DNA of 64,000 bases. It comes from Desulfobacteraceae bacterium. Its GTDB lineage: Bacteria > Desulfobacterota > DSM-4660 > Desulfatiglandales > Desulfatiglandaceae. Positions 26,131 through 35,114 of the stretch are shown here, one piece after another. A model generated the notes under the pieces. The model ran no database searches. It saw nothing but the letters and a program-made list of their open reading frames with translations, and was not told where the DNA came from. The DNA is taken from the NCBI GenBank assembly GCA_016844935.1, contig JAERTK010000306.1, positions 1 through 64,000 on the forward strand, read 5' to 3'. Both the position numbers and the translations under genes were made by a program. Positions within the stretch are counted from its first letter, which is position 1; the number at the start of each line of letters is the position of its first letter.

Positions 26131-26209
26131 AAAAGCCTCTTCACGAAAATCCTCGAATAAAGGTTTTCAACCCACTTTCTTGACCTGAACAGGCGCTTAA
26201 TCAAAGATT

Positions 26210-26229
26210 TTTATCACCTGATTAATCAA
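26210..26229. promoter_or_regulatory. Putative activator-binding site (palindrome), copy 2
   Basis: Exact copy of the 20-mer at 21100-21119 (TTTATCACCTGATTAATCAA, core TGATTAATCA). A half-site-like CTTAATCAAAG lies about 15 bases before it. It is directly upstream of the truncated cytochrome at 26226-26801; no sigma-54 promoter was found after it. Confidence 0.5.
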
Positions 26230-26801
26230 GAGCTACAAAAACAGGTTTAGTTCCTGTATTTAAGAATGTAAGGAATGGGACAGATCGAGCCGTTACCGGA
26301 TCCCACGCAGATCGTTTTTCGGTTTACGAAGGCACCCGTACTTGTCTTACCTGTCACGAGACCGAGGCCAGGGAGGTCCATGCTTCGGTCCATTACCAGT
26401 GGCAGGGGGATGCCTCCGAAACCGTTGGGCTTGACACCTCCAAGGCGGGGAAATCGGGTGGCACCAACGATTTCTGTGGTTACCCGAATATCAACTGGAT
26501 TGGAAAAATGACCACAGTGAACGGAAACCAGGTGGACGGGGGTTGCGCCAAATGCCATGTGGGGCTGGGTGAAAAACCCACCTCTGAGCCGGTCCAAAGC
26601 CAACTTGAAAACATCGATTGTCTTATCTGTCACTCAGACACGTATAAGCGTAAGGTGGAAATGGTTGATGGTAGTTTCAGGTTCGTCCCGGATACAGACA
26701 ATATGACCGTCACCCTCATGCAGAAAAAGGCGCTGTGGTCAACATGGGAAAATGAGAGACAATCGCCTTTTTCCTTGACATTCCAAAGAGAGCCCCCTTA
26801 A
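26226..26801 (+). pseudogene. Truncated multihaem c-type cytochrome remnant
   Basis: An open frame from 26226 to the stop at 26801 encodes haem motifs CLTCH, CAKCH and CLICH within cytochrome-like sequence (HASVHYQWQG, DFCGYPNINWIGK, ENIDCLICHSDTYKRK). There is no start codon before the first motif, no signal peptide and no ribosome site; the first ATG (26508) lies beyond the first haem. The C-terminus ends soon after the third motif in non-family sequence, so both ends are missing. It is probably a relic of a large extracellular cytochrome whose promoter and N-terminus were deleted. The palindromic site at 26210 overlaps its first codons. Confidence 0.8.
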
Positions 26802-26862
26802 AGAATCTGTCAGGACAAATATTAAACTAAAATGGATTTCGGGTTCGACGGAGGGTGGGTTC

Positions 26863-27405
26863 ATGAAGGCACGGCTTTTTTGCGTGGTAATTCTATGGGG
26901 GACGGCACTGTGGCTGGCGGCACCCATTTCAACAACCGGATCAGAGGACGGAATCGACCCGCCGGCTAAGGGGCCGACTGTGGAAGACAAGGGAGAGAAT
27001 CATAAAGAAGCCTCTGGGAACAAACAAACTGCCAGAGCTCTCAAAAATACGAAAAAGACCGCCAATGAGGACCGGCCGTGGATCATCAAGGAACGCCCCT
27101 CTAAAAAACCCGAAACTCCCCCAAAACCCCCAGCACCCGTTAAATGGAAAGATGACGCACAGCGTCTGCAATGTGAAACCCTTCTGAAAAAACTCCAGAA
27201 GTCCCTTTTTAAGGCCAGGACCTACTCGATCCGGGGGGACACCTGTGCCACCGCCAGGCACGCAGATGGTTTTCTGGATCTGGCCAACCGATGCAATAAA
27301 AAATGCCCGGAGGGGTTTATTAAAAGCAATGGTTATTCAGAAAAGATCGTTCAAAATGTGAAGGTGCTCTCGGAATTGGGGAAGAAGGCCTGCCTGGACA
27401 AATAG
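26863..27405 (+). CDS. Secreted Lys/Pro-rich protein of unknown function
   Basis: A 180-residue protein with a signal peptide (about residues 1-26), a Lys/Pro/Glu-rich low-complexity linker (about 30-100) and a small C-terminal domain with five Cys (QCETLLKKLQ, DTCATARHADG, NRCNKKC, KKACLDK). The Cys pattern suggests disulfides or metal binding, but no CxxCH is present. GGAGGG lies upstream of the start. No family was recognised. It ends convergently with the RND pump gene. Confidence 0.6.
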   Translation: MKARLFCVVILWGTALWLAAPISTTGSEDGIDPPAKGPTVEDKGENHKEASGNKQTARALKNTKKTANEDRPWIIKERPSKKPETPPKPPAPVKWKDDAQRLQCETLLKKLQKSLFKARTYSIRGDTCATARHADGFLDLANRCNKKCPEGFIKSNGYSEKIVQNVKVLSELGKKACLDK

Positions 27406-27435
27406 TAACGCTAGCCGCTAACGCGGCATAGCCGC

Positions 27436-27581
27436 AGTTGTCAGTTATCAGTTGTCAGGACAGGCGGTTATTTTGAAAGCAGAAGGCATCGAACGGCATT
27501 CAAAAGGTTCCTTCAGAGAATTGAGAACAGATTAATACCAACAGGCTTTTACTGATAACTGACAACTGATAACTGACAACT
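27436..27581. repeat. Imperfectly repeated 23-bp inverted repeat between convergent genes
   Basis: The left arm at 27436-27458 and the right arm at 27559-27581 are perfect reverse complements over 23 bases (unit built of alternating GTTGTCAG and TTATCAG). Arms are about 100 bp apart. The right arm also extends as a tandem of ACTGATAACTGACA. It lies between convergent stops (27405 and 27615), so it may act as a bidirectional terminator or be a small dispersed repeat (MITE-like). No coding sequence was seen in the 209-bp gap. Confidence 0.65.
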
Positions 27582-27614
27582 TTCTTGTTTTCTGTGACAG
27601 AAGACAAGGTGATA

Positions 27615-30600
27615 CTAGCCGCTTACTGCGTTTTTCAGCTTATACTCCCTAACCGCACAATACAACACCGGCACCACCAGCATGGTGATCACCTCCAACG
27701 CCATGCCCCCGAATGAAGGGATGGCCATGGGAATCATGATATCGGATCCTCTCCCGGTTGATGTAAGTACCGGAATGAGGGCCAGGAGCGTGGTGGCCGT
27801 GGTCATGAGGCAGGGACGCACCCTTCGGAGGCTGGCTTCCATGGTGAGCTTTCGGATTTCGGAAACGGTTAATCCCTTCCGCTTTTTGAAAACATCATCC
27901 AGATAGGTGGCCATGACCACCCCATCATCGGATGCAATCCCGAACAGCGCCAGAAATCCCACCCATATGGCCACGCTCAGGTTGAAGGGGTGCACCTGAA
28001 ACAGTTCCCGCATGGATGTGCCGAACAGGGAAAAATCGAGAAACCAGGGCTGGGCGTAGAGCCATATCATGATGAATCCGCCCGCCCAGGCCACGGCGAT
28101 TCCGGAAAAAACCATGGAGGTGGTGGCCACCGAATTAAACTGAAGGTATAGGATCACAAAAATAATGAGCAGCGCCAGGGGCAGGATAAGGGCCAGGCGC
28201 TTTTCAGCCCTCAACTGGTTTTCGTAAGTGCCGGTGAAGGTGTAGCTGACGCCCTTGGGGATCTGAAGACCGCCACTTTCGATCTCTTCCTCCAGGCGTT
28301 CCTTCACCTGGTCAATGGTCTGGACCTCCGCATAGTCTTGTTTTTTGTCGAACAGGATGTATCCCACAAGAAATGTATCCTCGGCCTTTATCACGCCGGG
28401 ACCCCTGATATACCTGATATCCGCCATCTGAACGAGGGGTATCTGGGTGCCGTCAGGGGCCGGGACGAGGATTTTCCCAAGGGATTCCAGGTCATCTCTC
28501 AGTTCCCGAACGTATCGAACCCGCACCGGGTACCGCTCCCTTCCTTCAACGGTGGTGGTAATGGTTCTCCCCCCGATGGCAAACTCGATCACTTCCAGAA
28601 CCCGGCCCACACTGATGCCGTACTGGGCCAGAGCCAGGCGGTCGAGGTTGATCTCCAGATACGGTTTGCTGACACTCCGGTCCGCGATGACCGTTCGAGG
28701 ATCCACACTGGAAATATCCCGGAGAATTTTTTCCATATCTACGGAAACCCGTTGTATGGTCTCAAGATCCGGTCCCGTCACCTTGATGCCCAGGCTGGCC
28801 CGGATGCCACTCTGGAGCATCACCATGCGAGCTGAAATGGGTTGAAGCCTCGCAGCCGATGTGGTGCCGGGCACCCGGGCAGCTTTTTGCAGCGCGTCCC
28901 AGATATCATCGGGTTTCTGGATACCGGCCCACGCCTTTCGCCCTTTATTGAGATCCGGATCCAGCGGCGGGCGCCACAACCTGAAGGGCCGGCCTTCGGG
29001 ATCAGGGATCAATTGATAGGTTTCGTCCCGCAGGAAACGGCCCCTCACCCGGTACGGCATCCCGTCTGGCGCCAGCAGGGGAACCCCTTGGGGATTGCGG
29101 AAAAGGCCTGTTTCGGAAGCATCGAATTTAAAGCGGAGCGTTTTTCCATTTTCGTTCTTGAGATATTCGGGTTTATAGGTGACCAGGGTTTCGATCATGG
29201 AGACCGGTGCCGGGTCCAGCGGACTCTGGGCCCTGCCCAGTTTACCCACCACCGTTTTCACCTCGGGAAGGGCACCGATGGCCACATCCTGTTTCTGGAG
29301 GATATCCAGGACTTCACCGATGGAGGCATGGGGCATGGTGGTGGGCATGAAAAGGTACGACCCTTCATCCAGAGGGGGCATGAATTCACTTTCAAGGCCC
29401 GGGAACCGCTGGGCCACCCATGCCAGCGGCGCTGATCGGTTGAGACTTTTGGGCAGCCATCCAAAAAAGGTATCATAGCCCTGCCAGACCATTCCCCCCA
29501 TTAACAGGATGCCCGCGGGAAGCACGAGAAAAAGCATCTTATGGTCCAGGCACCATGTAAGAATCCGGCTGTAGAAACCATAAAACAGGCGCAGGAAGGC
29601 CAAAACACCTCCCATCATCACAAAGACAAAGGCAAGGTTTGAAACGAGCCCCTTTTCCAGACCCAGGGGACGCCAGTAGCGGGCAAGGACAATCGCCACC
29701 CCAACGGCGATGGATACATTCACCGCCACCCGTGTCCTCCCCCTGAAACGTTTGGGGATTCGGGGTTTCAGCACATTGTAAACCCCGATGAGGGCCACCA
29801 AAAGACCCAGACGCCAATCCACCAGGATGGCCAGCAGACCGCCCAGGTAGATGAACCCCTCATAAATGATCCAGCCGTACCGTTTTTTTTCAAATCTCCC
29901 GGAAAACAGCAGCTGGGCCAGTGGCGGAATCAACACCAGTGCCACCACAAGGGATGAAAAAAGGGCGAAGGTCTTTGAAAAGGCAAGCGGCCTGAACAGT
30001 TTCCCCTCAGCCCCTTCCATGGTGAATACGGGCAGGAAGCTGACGATGGTCGTGGAAACAGCCGTCAAGACGGCGCCGCTGACCTCTTTTACCGCCCTTA
30101 AAATCGCCCGGGTCCGGGCTTCCCTGGAATCGGCTCCCTTAAGGTGCCGCATGATATTTTCAACTACGATGATCCCCATGTCCACCATGGTACCGATGGC
30201 GATGGCGATGCCGGAAAGGGCCACAATATTGGCATCGACCCCGAAGACCTTCATGCCGATGAAACACATGAGGACGGAAAGAGGGAGCAGCCCCGCAATC
30301 AGGAGGGAACTACCCAGGTGAAAGACCGCCACGAGGATGACGATGATGGTGATCAGGATTTCATTTGAAAGGGCGATTCGAAGGGTATCCAGGGTTTCAT
30401 TGATCAGCTGGGTCCGGTCATAAAAAGGGACGATGGCGACCTGGCTGACGGTGCCGTCGGGCAAGGTCTTTTTTGGCATACCCGACGAGATCTCCCGGAT
30501 CTTGGCCTTGACGCGCTCGATGACGGCGAGGGGGTTGTCCCCATATCGGACGGCCACGACCCCGCCCACGGTCTCAGCACCGCCCTTGTCCAGCGCCCCC

Positions 30601-31523
30601 TGACGCGCCGCCGGACCCAGGGTGATTCTGGCCACCTGTCTGACGAAGACAGGCACGCTGTTTTGAAGCTTGATTACGGCATTTTCCAGATCCTCCAGGC
30701 CCTTGATGAAACCGATTCCCCGAACCAGGTATTCCACCCGGTTGATCTCAAGGGTCTGGGCTCCCACGTCCCGGTTGGCCCCTCTCACCGCATCCACGAT
30801 TTCGTTCAGGCTCACGCCGTAGATCCGCATGAGGTCCGGATCCATATCCACCTGGTATTCCTGCACGAAGCCGCCAACGGATGCCACTTCACTCACGCCT
30901 TCCACGCTCATGAGGGCATAGCGTATATACCAGTCCTGGACCGTCCGGAGTTCATGGAGATCCCACCCCCCCGTGGGGGTTCCATTTTTGGTTGCCCCCT
31001 CCAGGGTGTACCAGAAGACCTGGCCCATGGCCGTGGCATCGGGACCGATGGCGGGCCTGACCCCGTCCGGCAATGCTCCGTCCGGCAGGCTGTTCAGTTT
31101 CTCGAGGATACGGGACCGGCTCCAGTAGAAATCAGTGTCATCCTGGAAGATCACATAGATGGACGAAAACCCGAACATGGAAAAACTGCGAACGACCCTG
31201 ACGCCCGGAACCCCCATTAAGGAGACTGTCAGAGGGTAAGTGATCTGGTCCTCCACATCCTGGGGGGATCTGCCGGGCCAGCTCGTGAACACAATCTGCT
31301 GGTTTTCACCGATGTCCGGGATGGCATCAACGGGGACCGGGTCCCGGAAAGGTCCCCCCAGCTCCCAATCAAAGGGGGAAACCAGGATGCCCCATCCCAC
31401 GGCCAGAAGGATGATGAGAAATGCGATGATTTTTTTCTTGAAGAGGAGCTGGAGGCTTGTCTCTGTCAGAGACAAACGGGCCTGATTGCCTGATCTAATT
31501 TGTGGGGGCTGATGGTCGCTCAT
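27615..31523 (-). CDS. cusA: CusA/CzcA-family RND heavy-metal efflux pump, enlarged
   Basis: The 1302-residue inner-membrane pump is about 250 residues longer than typical CusA. Heavy-metal RND features are present: an N-terminal helix, the PVDAIPDIGENQ and TSWPGRSPQDVEDQITYPL signatures, and a GTMVDMGIIVVEN-type transmembrane 4 motif. Extra length lies in a hydrophobic insertion between the two transporter halves (about residues 555-675) and in a periplasmic loop near 800-880 with a long proline-rich segment. It works with the adaptor encoded just upstream to expel Cu(I)/Ag(I) or other cations. No outer-membrane CusC-type gene is in the window. Copper is inferred from neighbours. Confidence 0.92.
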   Translation of the reverse strand: MSDHQPPQIRSGNQARLSLTETSLQLLFKKKIIAFLIILLAVGWGILVSPFDWELGGPFRDPVPVDAIPDIGENQQIVFTSWPGRSPQDVEDQITYPLTVSLMGVPGVRVVRSFSMFGFSSIYVIFQDDTDFYWSRSRILEKLNSLPDGALPDGVRPAIGPDATAMGQVFWYTLEGATKNGTPTGGWDLHELRTVQDWYIRYALMSVEGVSEVASVGGFVQEYQVDMDPDLMRIYGVSLNEIVDAVRGANRDVGAQTLEINRVEYLVRGIGFIKGLEDLENAVIKLQNSVPVFVRQVARITLGPAARQGALDKGGAETVGGVVAVRYGDNPLAVIERVKAKIREISSGMPKKTLPDGTVSQVAIVPFYDRTQLINETLDTLRIALSNEILITIIVILVAVFHLGSSLLIAGLLPLSVLMCFIGMKVFGVDANIVALSGIAIAIGTMVDMGIIVVENIMRHLKGADSREARTRAILRAVKEVSGAVLTAVSTTIVSFLPVFTMEGAEGKLFRPLAFSKTFALFSSLVVALVLIPPLAQLLFSGRFEKKRYGWIIYEGFIYLGGLLAILVDWRLGLLVALIGVYNVLKPRIPKRFRGRTRVAVNVSIAVGVAIVLARYWRPLGLEKGLVSNLAFVFVMMGGVLAFLRLFYGFYSRILTWCLDHKMLFLVLPAGILLMGGMVWQGYDTFFGWLPKSLNRSAPLAWVAQRFPGLESEFMPPLDEGSYLFMPTTMPHASIGEVLDILQKQDVAIGALPEVKTVVGKLGRAQSPLDPAPVSMIETLVTYKPEYLKNENGKTLRFKFDASETGLFRNPQGVPLLAPDGMPYRVRGRFLRDETYQLIPDPEGRPFRLWRPPLDPDLNKGRKAWAGIQKPDDIWDALQKAARVPGTTSAARLQPISARMVMLQSGIRASLGIKVTGPDLETIQRVSVDMEKILRDISSVDPRTVIADRSVSKPYLEINLDRLALAQYGISVGRVLEVIEFAIGGRTITTTVEGRERYPVRVRYVRELRDDLESLGKILVPAPDGTQIPLVQMADIRYIRGPGVIKAEDTFLVGYILFDKKQDYAEVQTIDQVKERLEEEIESGGLQIPKGVSYTFTGTYENQLRAEKRLALILPLALLIIFVILYLQFNSVATTSMVFSGIAVAWAGGFIMIWLYAQPWFLDFSLFGTSMRELFQVHPFNLSVAIWVGFLALFGIASDDGVVMATYLDDVFKKRKGLTVSEIRKLTMEASLRRVRPCLMTTATTLLALIPVLTSTGRGSDIMIPMAIPSFGGMALEVITMLVVPVLYCAVREYKLKNAVSG

Positions 31524-31529
31524 TGGGGC

Positions 31530-33176
31530 CTATTGGATACGTCTTCGCGACAACGGCCTGGTGTTGTCGCCGTAGGTTCCCGGCTTTCGCCGGCTGATGG
31601 CATCACGCCGCTGCCTCTCCCGACGGCCCACGGTTTCCCGTGTGACTTCAGGGGTAGCATCATCCTTTCCATCCCCCGGCTTTAAACTCTGCATGCGGCT
31701 CTTGCGCCGTTCTAATCGATAATCCGAGTCCATGACTTCAGACCCGCCAGGTTTGTGATAACCGGTTGCCAGATGGCCGTCCTCCATGTCCATCATGCCG
31801 GGTTTTGCCAGGATCTGAATGGCGCTGTCTATTTTGAAATTGCCGTTGACCACCACCTGATCCCCCTCGTTGAGCCCTTCCAGCACTACGTAATGGTCCT
31901 TGGCTTTCGGCCCCAGAACCACCTCCCTACCCTCAAAAACGCCTTCTTCACCTGGCACGGCCACATACACCACCGACCTTTTCCCGGTGATGAGAGGAGC
32001 CGTCAGGGGGATAACCAGGGGCGCCAGACCGCCCTTATGACCCGGTCCCACCAGTTTTCCATTCATCCCTATCCGCGCATGGATCACGGCCCGGGTTAAC
32101 ATGCCCGCTTTGAGTCGCCCACCCCGGTCCGGGTAAATGACGCCGATATTAAATGTACGGGTTTTGGGATCGAAAACCGGGTCCACATAGACGACTTTCC
32201 CTTTGAAACGCTCCCCGGGGTAGACCTCTGTCTCAAACGTGGCTTCCTGGCCCTTCCTGATCCATGGGTAATCGGCCTCGTAGGCATCCAGTTTGGCCCA
32301 GACGTGCTGCGGATCGGCCAATGTGAAAATGGGCGAACCGGTGTTCACATAGGTTCCTTCGAACGCGTTCTGAACCACCACCTGCCCGTACATGGGTGCG
32401 TAAACGGTGGCGATGCCCGTGGGCTCCCCCACCTTCATCAATTCGTCGATGTCCCTTTTTGGCAGCCCCATGATCAGGAGTTTATGCCGGATGGCGTTGA
32501 TGGTTCTGATAGCTTTTTCTTCCTCGGGGGATCTTTTTCCGGATTCAGGCCTTTCCCTGGATTGGACCGGCGCCTCTATGGCCACATGGGGAAGGCCTCG
32601 TTGAAAAGCCAGGAAACTGGGGGCGAATTTCATGGCTTCGGTCAATTGGCGCTGGGTTTCCAGGAGATCGGGTGAATAGAGGTCGAACAAAGGATCGCCC
32701 CACCGCACAAACTGGCCCGCCCGCTTCACATAGATACGGTCTATAACACCGGGCATGAAGGTGGAGACATAGCTCATGTGGGCAGGGTCGTAGTCGATCT
32801 GCCCGAAAAGTTTCACTTGGGCATCAACAAACTTTCGCTCCACCGGTGCCAGTTGAATGGAACCGAGCTTGATGGCCTCGGGCGTCAATTTCAACCGGGA
32901 CGGTCCGGCATTGACCGTTTCCGGCCCCAGATGGGACGGAATCAGGTCCATACCGCACACGGGGCACTTTCCCGCTTTGTCCATGGGGGGAACACAGTTC
33001 ATGGGGCAGACATGGACGAGGGTTCCCGCGGTCTCGGTGGTGGCAGTTTCCACCCCCTTATCTGCCTCTTTCCCGGGTCCTTTCAGGAAAAGTCCTGTCA
33101 CGACTCCCAGTAAAAGAACGGCCGCCAGAAGAGCGAATCCCTTTTTGGACAGATATTTGTGATTTGTCTCTCTCAT
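31530..33176 (-). CDS. cusB: CusB-like periplasmic adaptor with heavy-metal-binding domain
   Basis: A 548-residue membrane-fusion protein with one N-terminal helix (about residues 13-32), a heavy-metal-binding domain (VCPMNC ... KCPVCGMDLIP, about 55-80), the beta-barrel/lipoyl/hairpin adaptor core, and a C-terminal domain (VVVNGNFKIDSAIQ). Start 33176 is chosen because it overlaps the upstream stop (ATGA); a longer frame to 33476 lies inside the neighbouring gene. The last 80 or so residues are an Arg-rich tail (GRRERQRRDAISRRKPG) unlike other adaptors and may reflect a frameshift or late stop. It pairs with the RND pump 6 bp downstream. Confidence 0.9.
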   Translation of the reverse strand: MRETNHKYLSKKGFALLAAVLLLGVVTGLFLKGPGKEADKGVETATTETAGTLVHVCPMNCVPPMDKAGKCPVCGMDLIPSHLGPETVNAGPSRLKLTPEAIKLGSIQLAPVERKFVDAQVKLFGQIDYDPAHMSYVSTFMPGVIDRIYVKRAGQFVRWGDPLFDLYSPDLLETQRQLTEAMKFAPSFLAFQRGLPHVAIEAPVQSRERPESGKRSPEEEKAIRTINAIRHKLLIMGLPKRDIDELMKVGEPTGIATVYAPMYGQVVVQNAFEGTYVNTGSPIFTLADPQHVWAKLDAYEADYPWIRKGQEATFETEVYPGERFKGKVVYVDPVFDPKTRTFNIGVIYPDRGGRLKAGMLTRAVIHARIGMNGKLVGPGHKGGLAPLVIPLTAPLITGKRSVVYVAVPGEEGVFEGREVVLGPKAKDHYVVLEGLNEGDQVVVNGNFKIDSAIQILAKPGMMDMEDGHLATGYHKPGGSEVMDSDYRLERRKSRMQSLKPGDGKDDATPEVTRETVGRRERQRRDAISRRKPGTYGDNTRPLSRRRIQ

Positions 33177-34225
33177 ACTCTCACATCCCAATAGATGGCC
33201 CACGGGACGGTTTCGGGAATCCTTAAACCCGATTCCAGAATAAAATCCGAGAAGGCCATAGGATACAACGATATTACCACGAACGCAACATAAGCGCTCA
33301 TGGAAAGAATACAAAGGCGCTTCTGCAGAACGGGGACAATCCCTTTGAGCGATGCCTGTGTTGAAAATCGTTCCAGCAAGCCCACACCGACACCGCAGAT
33401 ACCCGCTGGCAGAAGCGTCAGGTAGAGCGCATAACCGATGTAGTGGTACTCTTTCTGGAGCAGGCAGAAAGGGCAATGATGCGTTGGAAGTTCATAGAAA
33501 TACACGGAAATAAATGAGACAACCGATGCCACCGAAAGGATCAGCGCCCAGCCGGCAAAACCGGCAAACCAGCGCGCCCCCCTGCCTGTTATCAGAAAAT
33601 GGATGCCAGTGCGAACGGTCAGGACAAGGGTCAGAAAAAACAGGATCATGGTGGGCCTTGAAGGCAGGGACGCTATCTGCCCCCCGATTTCCTTTGTATC
33701 TTCACTGAAAAGAGCCCCGCAGCACGAGGTGATAATGTCCACTTTCAAACCAGCAAAATATTTTATCTGAAAAAATGCCTCCACAAAAAGCAGACCCGTG
33801 ATGAGAAGGAGGAATTTGTATTTAAATCTGATCAGGGGATAATTTTCAGCACGGTTGTCGGTGTAATTGACCAGAAGCCAAAGCCCGCAGAGGAAAAAGT
33901 TCACCCCTTTCAGTGCCAGTGTGGGGTAGCCATAACCATTGGCGTTGAGGGTGCCTGCGGCGCACATGGCCCCCACAAAGAGGGTGTGGATGTGGTCCGC
34001 CGTGTAAACGAACATGAAAAGGGACAACAGCTGAAAGGCTGACACGTAGGCAAAAATGACGGAAACAAGGTAAGTTTTCCGCTCAAGGTTCAGCTGGGTG
34101 GGGGTGCCGCTCGAAAGATCCCAGTACCGGATGATCCGAACCCCCGTAAAGGCGGCATAGGCGGCAAATGCCGTCACCATAAACGACGCCGATATCAATG
34201 CTATGATACCGGGATTCAGGATCAT
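33173..34225 (-). CDS. Polytopic membrane protein with CPFC motif, copper operon
   Basis: A 350-residue protein with about eight transmembrane helices. Two Cys-containing sites are striking: a periplasm-side SCCGALF (near residue 168) and THHCPFCLLQKEYHYIGY (near 250), which resembles the CxxC of DsbB/VKOR-type quinone oxidoreductases or a soft-metal site. No family name was recognised with confidence. It overlaps both neighbours by 4 bp (ATPase upstream, adaptor downstream), so it is tightly coupled to copper export. A thiol-redox or copper-channel role is possible but inferred. Confidence 0.7.
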   Translation of the reverse strand: MILNPGIIALISASFMVTAFAAYAAFTGVRIIRYWDLSSGTPTQLNLERKTYLVSVIFAYVSAFQLLSLFMFVYTADHIHTLFVGAMCAAGTLNANGYGYPTLALKGVNFFLCGLWLLVNYTDNRAENYPLIRFKYKFLLLITGLLFVEAFFQIKYFAGLKVDIITSCCGALFSEDTKEIGGQIASLPSRPTMILFFLTLVLTVRTGIHFLITGRGARWFAGFAGWALILSVASVVSFISVYFYELPTHHCPFCLLQKEYHYIGYALYLTLLPAGICGVGVGLLERFSTQASLKGIVPVLQKRLCILSMSAYVAFVVISLYPMAFSDFILESGLRIPETVPWAIYWDVRV

Positions 34226-34908
34226 TTTCCGGCCCCATTTTCGACAATTTCACCGTCCCGCAACCCCACAACACGGTCCACCCCATGGTACTCTGACACC
34301 AGGGGGTCATGGGATGCAATGAGAATGGTTTTTCCCTCTGCTTTAAAATCCATCATGAGGGCCATGAATTTTCCGGACATTTCCGTATCCAGGTGGGCCG
34401 TGGGTTCATCGGCGATGATCACGGAGGGATCGTTAATGAGTGCCCTCGAAATGGCTACCCGTTGCCGTTCACCACCGGAAAGATTCTCCACCTTTTCATG
34501 AACCTTTGATGCCATATGGAGCCGCCCCAGGAGATCGCCGGCCTTTTTTTTCACCACGACGTGCTTTTTTCCCATGGGGTAGGCGGGGATCATGACATTT
34601 TCCAGGACCGTTATCCCCCGGATCAGCTGGTAATCCTGAAAAATGAAACCGAAGGTTTCCCGGCGAATCCCGGCGGCGAACCGTTCCGGAAGACTCGTGG
34701 TCTCCCGGTTATTCACCTTGATCCTTCCGGACGTAGCCCTCGACATACACCCGATAATACTGAGCAGGGTGGTCTTGCCGGAGCCGCTGGGACCCTTGAA
34801 TACCGTCACCCGGCCCATGTGGATACGCAAATCAATACCTTTAAGCGCCTCAAAGGCATTGGACTTGCCCATATTGAAGGTCTTGGAAATGTGGGACAAC
34901 TCGATCAT
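34222..34908 (-). CDS. LolD/MacB-type ABC transporter ATP-binding protein
   Basis: A 228-residue ATPase with Walker A GPSGSGKTTL, Q-loop FIFQDYQ, signature LSGGERQR, Walker B VIIADEPTAHLD and the switch His in IASHD. Its family usually energises FtsX-type permeases. The next gene is not FtsX-like, but an orphan FtsX permease is encoded at 2133-3269 in the NosL cluster, so the two may form one transporter. The promoter at 34983-35011 precedes it. It is the first gene of the four-gene efflux operon. Confidence 0.9.
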   Translation of the reverse strand: MIELSHISKTFNMGKSNAFEALKGIDLRIHMGRVTVFKGPSGSGKTTLLSIIGCMSRATSGRIKVNNRETTSLPERFAAGIRRETFGFIFQDYQLIRGITVLENVMIPAYPMGKKHVVVKKKAGDLLGRLHMASKVHEKVENLSGGERQRVAISRALINDPSVIIADEPTAHLDTEMSGKFMALMMDFKAEGKTILIASHDPLVSEYHGVDRVVGLRDGEIVENGAGK

Positions 34909-34982
34909 GTTTCACTCGCCCTGCGGGATCGGCACAGGCTTAATAAAATCCTTTTAAGAGTCGGAAAGTACATTATAAGTTC

Positions 34983-35011
34983 AGTATATGCAAGCGCTCG
35001 AGCAGGGTCAA
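34983..35011 (-). promoter_or_regulatory. Sigma-70 promoter of efflux operon with direct repeats
   Basis: Minus-strand TTGACC (35011-35006), a 17-base spacer and TATACT (34988-34983). The 8-mer CAAGCGCT occurs at 34991-34998 and 35009-35016, 18 bp apart on the same strand, one copy within the spacer and one overlapping the -35 box. The repeats could be an operator for a metal-responsive regulator; none is encoded nearby. Confidence 0.6.
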
Positions 35012-35048
35012 GCGCTACCATTCACAGATGTTTACACCATGAAAGCCA

Positions 35049-35077
35049 TTGAAAAAGCATTTTGATTGGGCTAAATA
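35049..35077 (+). promoter_or_regulatory. Possible sigma-70 promoter of the alcohol dehydrogenase gene
   Basis: TTGAAA (35049-35054), a 17-base spacer and TAAATA (35072-35077), ending 37 bases before the start codon. Boxes are fair rather than perfect. Confidence 0.4.
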
Positions 35078-35114
35078 TGGTTTTTTAATAAACAGATCCG
35101 ATGGATGAATAACA

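Noticed and set aside
26508-26801. Intact small cytochrome starting at the ATG at 26508
   Set aside because: It would lack a signal peptide needed for haem attachment and begin in the middle of a conserved cytochrome segment, so the remnant interpretation is better.
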